64,000 bases of DNA from Plenodomus lindquistii (lineage: Eukaryota; Ascomycota; Dothideomycetes; Pleosporales; Leptosphaeriaceae), in NCBI GenBank assembly GCA_025504975.1, contig JANUWI010000010.1, forward strand, positions 1,426,001 to 1,490,000. The letters run 5' to 3'. Below, one piece after another: positions 59,096-64,000 of this stretch (the stretch's first letter is position 1; each line of letters starts with the position of its first letter). The translations under genes and the position numbers were made by a program. The notes under the pieces are model-generated. The model ran no database searches, had not been told where the DNA came from, and saw nothing but the letters and a program-made list of their open reading frames with translations.

Positions 59096-59653
59096 TTAGG
59101 GTTAGGGTCAGGGTTAGCGCCTTGGCGCTTGCCCTTCTCCTATTCCTTCTGTTTCCAGAAACCGCAATGGTCGACCTTAATCGAAATAACACCGAAATGA
59201 CTTACCAATCTCCTCTCGTTCTTTCCCCAATTGTCCTTCTTCCCCCGACGTCAAAATAGCTGTAAGAGAATTGGGCAAATGATCTCCCGACTCTTCGCAC
59301 AGTACTTTGTGTCTTCGCCGAAGCTACTAGCACGTTTTCGTGTGGTACTAAGAAGGGGCAAACCATTTTCCAGGTTCCTCTCAAGACAACCATGTTGATG
59401 CTCCTTGAAGTGTGAAAGCTAGGCATGACGCGTCGCGATACACAGCAAGGGTCAGGAAAGAGAAAAGGCTGGTGCCGACTTCCGAGGAAGCCACCGGGTC
59501 TTACCAAGCCTGCAGATCCTCGACGCGACTTCGGAAGAAGTTTTAATACCCTAACGGGCGCATGAAGAACCAGGATACCAGTATTTCTCTAGAAGGGTGT
59601 CAACGGCTTCGAGCATTACGCAGGAAGCAGCCTTTCTCTGAACATTGTAAGGC
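59096..59653 (-). other. PLE 3' region (between RT stop and 3' pLTR)
   Basis: The first 22 bp are telomere-like (TTAGGGTTAGGGTCAGGG..., with one TCAGGG variant), then a CGCCTTGGCGC palindrome. The rest holds a 101-codon minus-strand frame (59,202-59,507) without homology. The block 59,096-59,595 recurs at 63,501-64,000, the 3' end of the next element. Probably a structured 3' UTR used to start reverse transcription. Confidence 0.6.
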
Positions 59654-61771
59654 TCAGGTCAGAGCTCGAGGGGACTGATAGGGCATTTCTGTGCTTAAGG
59701 ATGACACAGATACCGACAAATCCTCGATGTCGATTTCTTCGATTTCCTTGGTAAGGATATTTCGATTTACCGCTCGCACAGAGTCCCACATGGACTTTGT
59801 ACGTTTCTTGGCAACAAGAACATTCGGTGGGTATGGCAGGTCCGTAAGCCCATGACGGAACCATGCTTTCCTCATGTTCTCCCAGATAGCGGTCGAAGAA
59901 ACCTGATCCCATACGGGGTTATATTTGGACACGGCAATGATTGCTTTCGTCCTTTCCCTTTTCTCCAGCCCGGAGCCGGGAAAGTAAGATCGCCATTGGA
60001 CTTGCCGTGCCCAGGAGTGTAACACCCGATTTGGCCAGCCGCGCGCTCGGAGCCACGACAAAAATGTCGCCTTCCATGTCAAAAAGTATGACTCCTTATA
60101 GCATATTGCGCGGACCCGGCTGAGCTCGCCTTTGATCATCCCCTTCTTGACCGACAGGGGATGGGCGCTTGCCCATGGGATATATTGGTGGTGGCTAAGC
60201 GCCTTGTGATAAGGCGCGAAGCACACCTCCGCCGACTCGGGGTGCGTGTGGAAGCGTACGTCGAGGAACGGGAGTTCGTGGGCGGAATGCGTCCATTGGA
60301 TCGAAAGTCCGGGGACGCGTAATCGATCTAGCGCTTCGTCCGAAGGGTCAAGGGCGAAGATATCATCAATGTATCGTCTGTAAAACAGAGATGGTGACGC
60401 GTTGATGAATCCTTGTTCGTAGAAGGCCATGAAAAGGTTTGCAAAGACTGGAGCGCAATGTAGCCCCATTGGCACTCCGTCTGTCTGACTAACCAAGTAT
60501 GGTCCGAGCTGAAACAAGGCGCTAAACCAGATTCGTTCGGCAGCGTCTAAAATCCAGTTCCTGGTCTGCTCATCATACCAGTCGCCGGAAGATAAGATAA
60601 GCTGCAGGGCATCACGAAAATACCTCCATTGAATATTCGTGTACATGCCCGTCACATCTCCAGAGTGGAGACGTGGAGAAGTTTCCAATCTCCTATTAAA
60701 ATCTGCGACTTCTGAACACAGATTCCGACTGCTTTCACATATCCATGGGAAAGATCGTTGAACCGGTAAGAGAAGGGCGTGCAGAATCCTGGCCAGCGGT
60801 CCTAACACATAAGAATGCATAGGGACTATTGGCCGAATCTTCCATGGATTTTTGTGAATCTTTGGGATACCATGGAAGACAGGGATTGTCGTATTGGAAT
60901 ACGCTGAACGCCAGAATTTTTGTACCTTTTTTGTAGAAAGGAACGGAAAAACTTCGCCGTTGGGCATCTTGAGCATTCTACCGTTCAGGTCATTGACGCA
61001 ACCCGTAAAGAAATCGGTAAAAGCTTCCTTTCCTTGATGCTGAACCTCAAACAGCGGACGGCGTTCCCTGGGAGGGAGGTGCGCTGTTGAAGGTGATGGT
61101 AGATCCAAAAAGGCTTGGATTTGTTCCTCGTACCATTCACGAGTGACGACGACAATCCCCAGGTTTTTGTCGGTGATGAAAGCCAGAAGCTGAGCTTCCG
61201 ACAGCCATCTTTGCAGGTTTTTTGGATGGACGGTCACATGAAAGAGAGCATCGTCCTTTACATCTCGTCGGGGTATAGATCGCTCATGGAGCGCATGACG
61301 CAGAGTCTTCCTCCCGTCAAGAATACAATCTGCAAACCAGTCGTCGTCAATGCCAGGGTCCCAACCGGAAGCGAGATACGGGATTGATTTCGCCCAGTCG
61401 GGGGTAACGTCATCTTGATCGTTACCTTTTTTCCAAAAATAGGTGAGGAGTCTGGCCTTGCGGCAAAGTTCCTCGAACCAATCTTCAGCACCCTTTTCCG
61501 AATATCGAATAGGGAAGAGGTGTTTCAAGTTTACACTAAGGGTGTACTCGATGTCCGGGGGAAGTCTGACACCATCGAGTTTGTGTACACCTGGTTTCCA
61601 TGACATGAGAGTCTCAAACCAATGAGACGGCCATGTACGCCAGATGTACATGTATTGTGCAGTGTTACTTGAGAGTTGGTAGAACTCCAAAGGCAGCTTG
61701 CCTGATGCAAAGGGAGCCGGTGCATCTAAGGCTTCTTGGGCTGCCTTCTGGAGGAAGAACCGCGTTTTCCG
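59654..61771 (-). CDS. Penelope-like reverse transcriptase (expressed by -1 frameshift from ORF1)
   Basis: The frame is open from 61,771, inside ORF1, to the stop at 59,654, about 705 codons. No ATG is available near its start, and the first good Met is in MYIWRTW. Motifs: the PLE-specific ITDKNLGIVVVTREWY (DKG motif, about residue 200), HGIPKIHKNPWKIRPIV (fingers), LHSGDVTGMYTNI (motif A, catalytic Asp), TDGVPMGLHCAPVFANLFM (motif B), YRRYIDDIFAL (catalytic YIDD) and HELPFLDVRFH. The C-terminus has NPVWDQV..WENMRKAW and ends near EMPYQSPRALT without a GIY-YIG domain. It overlaps the 3' end of ORF1 by ~45 nt in the -1 frame, and a slippery heptamer lies exactly at the start of the overlap. 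Confidence 0.92.
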   Translation of the reverse strand, partial: RKTRFFLQKAAQEALDAPAPFASGKLPLEFYQLSSNTAQYMYIWRTWPSHWFETLMSWKPGVHKLDGVRLPPDIEYTLSVNLKHLFPIRYSEKGAEDWFEELCRKARLLTYFWKKGNDQDDVTPDWAKSIPYLASGWDPGIDDDWFADCILDGRKTLRHALHERSIPRRDVKDDALFHVTVHPKNLQRWLSEAQLLAFITDKNLGIVVVTREWYEEQIQAFLDLPSPSTAHLPPRERRPLFEVQHQGKEAFTDFFTGCVNDLNGRMLKMPNGEVFPFLSTKKVQKFWRSAYSNTTIPVFHGIPKIHKNPWKIRPIVPMHSYVLGPLARILHALLLPVQRSFPWICESSRNLCSEVADFNRRLETSPRLHSGDVTGMYTNIQWRYFRDALQLILSSGDWYDEQTRNWILDAAERIWFSALFQLGPYLVSQTDGVPMGLHCAPVFANLFMAFYEQGFINASPSLFYRRYIDDIFALDPSDEALDRLRVPGLSIQWTHSAHELPFLDVRFHTHPESAEVCFAPYHKALSHHQYIPWASAHPLSVKKGMIKGELSRVRAICYKESYFLTWKATFLSWLRARGWPNRVLHSWARQVQWRSYFPGSGLEKRERTKAIIAVSKYNPVWDQVSSTAIWENMRKAWFRHGLTDLPYPPNVLVAKKRTKSMWDSVRAVNRNILTKEIEEIDIEDLSVSVSSLSTEMPYQSPRALT

Positions 61772-62724
61772 TTTTTTTGTTGGCGGTCCTTCTTCCCAAT
61801 TTTGTTGGGATTCTTCTGGTTTTTGGTCTTGGAGGGACCAGCCCCTCTCCGACCTTTTCCCGATTTTTTCTTGTTGGCTTTGGCCTTGTCTTGGGCAGAC
61901 TGCCTTTGCCGTTTCGCGATTTCTTTGACGAACACTTCGAGACTTTTGGAGTCCGTTGGCATGACGGCTGTCCCGTCTCTACGTGCTCTTTTAACTGTGC
62001 TAGATTTCTTTGCCCTAAGGCTCATCTGTTTCTGCGCAGTATTCTCTCCAATTGATATGGCTGATTGTACCAGGGACAGGGAGCAGGCGGGGTCGAGCAG
62101 AATAGCCGAGGCCTCAAAGCTCACCCCTTCCATCTGGGCGATGGGTAACCAGCTTCTGTGTAGTAAATTCGCCTGCTGTGTCTGGTTGCATAGACCGGTC
62201 AGGGATTGCACCTCAAGGTCCTTGATTTCGATCATGCGGGTGAGTGACAGCTTTTTGGCTTCCTTGAGAGATTCATCGAAATTTCGCGGGATGCTGCCGC
62301 CGTGTTCAGCAAGCTTGCTGACCTGAATGGACGGAGCACGGAGGGATTTAAGCTCCAGGATAGAGTCGAAGTTTTCTTTAGCGATGCAATCTCTCCATTC
62401 CGCGAGGAGGGAGACTGCAAGCGCTTTCTTGACGTGTGCTTGCACAATGTTGTCAAGATTGACTCGAGTTCTGTCCTGTGCTACGGCTGGAACGCTAGAC
62501 ACCAGTTGTGCAACGCTGCGCGAGTTGACGATTTTCTTCAGAAAGGCAGAAACGACTTCAAGCCCGAGGGCCATTCGTCGGTTATGCAATTCTGAATTGA
62601 CGCTGGATTGGGTTTCAGCGGGAACGGATGACGAGTCAACCTCCATATCGTCTTGGCGGGGTGAGGGGCCCGCCCTGGCGCGGTTCTGCTGTCCTCGTTG
62701 AGGGGTGTGTGGTGAAGCGGACAT
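61726..62724 (-). CDS. PLE ORF1 protein
   Basis: 332 aa from ATG 62,722-62,724 to TAG at 61,726-61,728. No named domain is recognised. The N-terminal 40 residues are Pro/Gln/Arg-rich. The middle is mostly helical with possible coiled-coil parts (ESLKEAKKLSLTRMIEIKDLEVQSLTGL and ALAVSLLAEWRDCIAK). The last ~80 residues are very basic (KKSGKGRRG..KNQKNPNKIGKKDRQQKNGKRG), which suggests nucleic-acid binding. ORF1 proteins with coiled coils precede the RT in known terminal PLEs, and a role in RNA binding or multimer formation is an inference. The stop codon is 42 nt past the frameshift heptamer. Confidence 0.75.
   Translation of the reverse strand: MSASPHTPQRGQQNRARAGPSPRQDDMEVDSSSVPAETQSSVNSELHNRRMALGLEVVSAFLKKIVNSRSVAQLVSSVPAVAQDRTRVNLDNIVQAHVKKALAVSLLAEWRDCIAKENFDSILELKSLRAPSIQVSKLAEHGGSIPRNFDESLKEAKKLSLTRMIEIKDLEVQSLTGLCNQTQQANLLHRSWLPIAQMEGVSFEASAILLDPACSLSLVQSAISIGENTAQKQMSLRAKKSSTVKRARRDGTAVMPTDSKSLEVFVKEIAKRQRQSAQDKAKANKKKSGKGRRGAGPSKTKNQKNPNKIGKKDRQQKNGKRGSSSRRQPKKP
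61771..61777 (-). promoter_or_regulatory. -1 ribosomal frameshift heptamer A-AAA-AAC
   Basis: In ORF1 the codons read CAA AAA AAC; the last A plus the next two codons give the canonical slippery site A AAA AAC. A one-base backward slip leads to CGG AAA ACG CGG..., which is exactly the RT frame, with no stop until 59,654. The zero frame ends 42 nt later at TAG. Confidence 0.75.
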
Positions 62725-62760
62725 GGTGACCAAAGGAGTTGTTGTTGAGGAGGGTTAGGG

Positions 62761-63100
62761 TTAAAGAGTGACAAAGCCACTGAAGAAGAACTCGATTGGA
62801 TTTTATTCTTTCTGTAAAATGAAGACTCTAAATATCTCTTGTGAGGAGATACTTTTCGTTTCTTGTTGGATCTACAGAAAGAAACTCGTCAGGAGCGACA
62901 GGAGAGCAGTTTATATACATCGCCTCGGGGGGATTCCCCCGATGAGTCTGCCTTGCCTCCGAGATAAGCGCTGGGCTTGTCTCAGAATACCGGTTTTACA
63001 GTGGGACCGGCGGCAAGCAAAGGATATCGTTCGCTGGGCTTATCTGTAGAGATGTTGGCCCGAGGGGAGCGTGTTGGTATTCATAGTTCTGGTTAACCGA
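62761..63100 (-). repeat. PLE 5' pLTR, copy 2
   Basis: 340-bp direct repeat of copy 1. Visible differences: T for C at 62,835, and ACCGA for GCCAA at the right end. Confidence 0.95.
62825..62896 (-). ncRNA. Type I hammerhead ribozyme, copy 2
   Basis: Same structure as copy 1. The single difference (62,835) turns a G.U pair in stem III into A-U, so the pairing is kept. Core residues are unchanged. Confidence 0.9.
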
Positions 63101-63160
63101 TTAGGGTTAGGGTCAGGGTTAGGGTTAGGGTTAGGGTTAGGGTTAGGGTTAGGGTTAGGG
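63101..63160 (+). repeat. Interstitial telomeric array, ~10 units
   Basis: TTAGGG repeats between two PLE copies, including one TCAGGG unit as the third repeat, the same variant position as after every pLTR here. Confidence 0.97.
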
Positions 63161-64000
63161 TTAAAGAGTGACAAAGCCACTGAAGAAGAACTCGATTGGA
63201 TTTTATTCTTTCTGTAAAATGAAGACTCTAAATACCTCTTGTGAGGAGATACTTTTCGTTTCTTGTTGGATCTACAGAAAGAAACTCGTCAGGAGCGACA
63301 GGAGAGCAGTTTATATACATCGCCTCGGGGGGATTCCCCCGATGAGTCTGCCTTGCCTCCGAGATAAGCGCTGGGCTTGTCTCAGAATACCGGTTTTACA
63401 GTGGGACCGGCGGCAAGCAAAGGATATCGTTCGCTGGGCTTATCTGTAGAGATGTTGGCCCGAGGGGAGCGTGTTGGTATTCATAGTTCTGGTTAGCCAA
63501 TTAGGGTTAGGGTCAGGGTTAGCGCCTTGGCGCTTGCCCTTCTCCTATTCCTTCTGTTTCCAGAAACCGCAATGGTCGACCTTAATCGAAATAACACCGA
63601 AATGACTTACCAATCTCCTCTCGTTCTTTCCCCAATTGTCCTTCTTCCCCCGACGTCAAAATAGCTGTAAGAGAATTGGGCAAATGATCTCCCGACTCTT
63701 CGCACAGTACTTTGTGTCTTCGCCGAAGCTACTAGCACGTTTTCGTGTGGTACTAAGAAGGGGCAAACCATTTTCCAGGTTCCTCTCAAGACAACCATGT
63801 TGATGCTCCTTGAAGTGTGAAAGCTAGGCATGACGCGTCGCGATACACAGCAAGGGTCAGGAAAGAGAAAAGGCTGGTGCCGACTTCCGAGGAAGCCACC
63901 GGGTCTTACCAAGCCTGCAGATCCTCGACGCGACTTCGGAAGAAGTTTTAATACCCTAACGGGCGCATGAAGAACCAGGATACCAGTATTTCTCTAGAAG
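63161..64000 (-). mobile_element. Second Penelope-like element, 3' end only (window edge)
   Basis: 840 bp that match 58,756-59,595 without visible difference: the 3' pLTR (63,161-63,500), the telomere-like string with TCAGGG, the CGCCTTGGCGC palindrome and the start of the 3' region. The rest of the element lies beyond the window, so the array continues towards the chromosome end. Confidence 0.93.
63225..63296 (-). ncRNA. Type I hammerhead ribozyme, copy 3
   Basis: Identical to copy 1 in all core and stem positions, located in the 3' pLTR of the second element. Confidence 0.9.

Larger units (their letters stand above)
58756..63100 (-). mobile_element. Telomere-associated Penelope-like element, full length, EN-lacking type
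   Basis: A 4,345-bp element read right to left: 5' pLTR (62,761-63,100), ORF1, RT, 3' region, 3' pLTR (58,756-59,095). Telomere repeats flank both ends, and short telomeric strings mark the inner pLTR edges (62,750-62,762 and 59,096-59,117). The RT lacks a recognisable GIY-YIG endonuclease after the thumb. This combination (no GIY-YIG, ORF1 upstream, 3' end towards the centromere, telomere repeats at the joint) is known from the Athena/Coprina terminal PLEs of rotifers and fungi. It appears intact. Confidence 0.88.

Noticed and set aside
59202..59507. 101-codon frame downstream of the RT, also at 63,607-63,912
   Set aside because: Conservation follows from the element being repeated; there is no homology, no ATG in a good context, and it lies in the expected 3' untranslated region. 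Kept only as part of that region.

Overview
The window looks like the subtelomeric end of a chromosome from a filamentous ascomycete, most likely a Dothideomycete (Pleosporales-like). The evidence is genes with 43-64 bp GT-AG introns, two HET-domain genes, a MYND/DUF4470 gene, a quelling/meiotic-silencing type RNA-dependent RNA polymerase, long TA-rich blocks with the hallmarks of repeat-induced point mutation (RIP), and (TTAGGG)n arrays. The G-rich strand reads rightwards, so the chromosome end lies to the right.

Region 1 (1-33,500) is gene-bearing and of normal composition. In order it holds: a 5'-truncated LIM-domain-binding (PtaB/Mfg1-like) regulator; a multi-intron membrane protein with a probable one-base frameshift; two divergent HET-domain genes; mitochondrial ribosomal protein bL28m; peptidyl-tRNA hydrolase 2; the U4/U6.U5 snRNP protein SART-1/Snu66; a calcineurin-like phosphoesterase; a decayed SDR/FAD-monooxygenase pair; a MYND/DUF4470 gene; a tiny Cys-rich secreted protein; a DUF1993 protein; a large RdRP fused to an SF1 helicase; and an AAA_28-type P-loop protein. 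The order moves from housekeeping genes to accessory and broken genes as the chromosome end approaches.

Region 2 (33,520-58,660) is mostly RIP-degraded, TA-rich DNA broken by two gene islands. One carries a conserved hypothetical protein (35.3-36.2 kb) and the other a secreted M35-like metalloprotease (37.5-38.6 kb). The degraded part holds a TIR transposon relic, a 204-bp tandem repeat, a Ty3/Gypsy relic on the + strand and a Ty1/Copia relic on the - strand. A young, un-RIPped Copia element (40,891-46,079, 187-bp LTRs, TSD TGTCT) sits inside the TIR transposon. Its gag and pol share one frame and are separated by a single UGA followed by CUA.

Region 3 (58,666-64,000) is a telomere-associated array. 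Telomeric repeats alternate with head-to-tail Penelope-like elements (PLEs) that lack an obvious GIY-YIG endonuclease and whose 3' ends face the centromere. One complete element (58,756-63,100) has 340-bp terminal direct repeats (pLTRs), an ORF1, and an RT in the -1 frame joined to ORF1 by a canonical A-AAA-AAC slippery heptamer. A second element starts at 63,161 and runs off the window. Each pLTR carries a full-core type I hammerhead ribozyme on the coding strand.

The most notable systems are (i) this telomeric PLE array with hammerhead ribozymes and a likely programmed frameshift, and (ii) the RdRP-helicase fusion, which puts in one 1,723-codon reading frame two activities supplied by separate proteins in other fungi (Rdp1 + Hrr1; SAD-1 + SAD-3).
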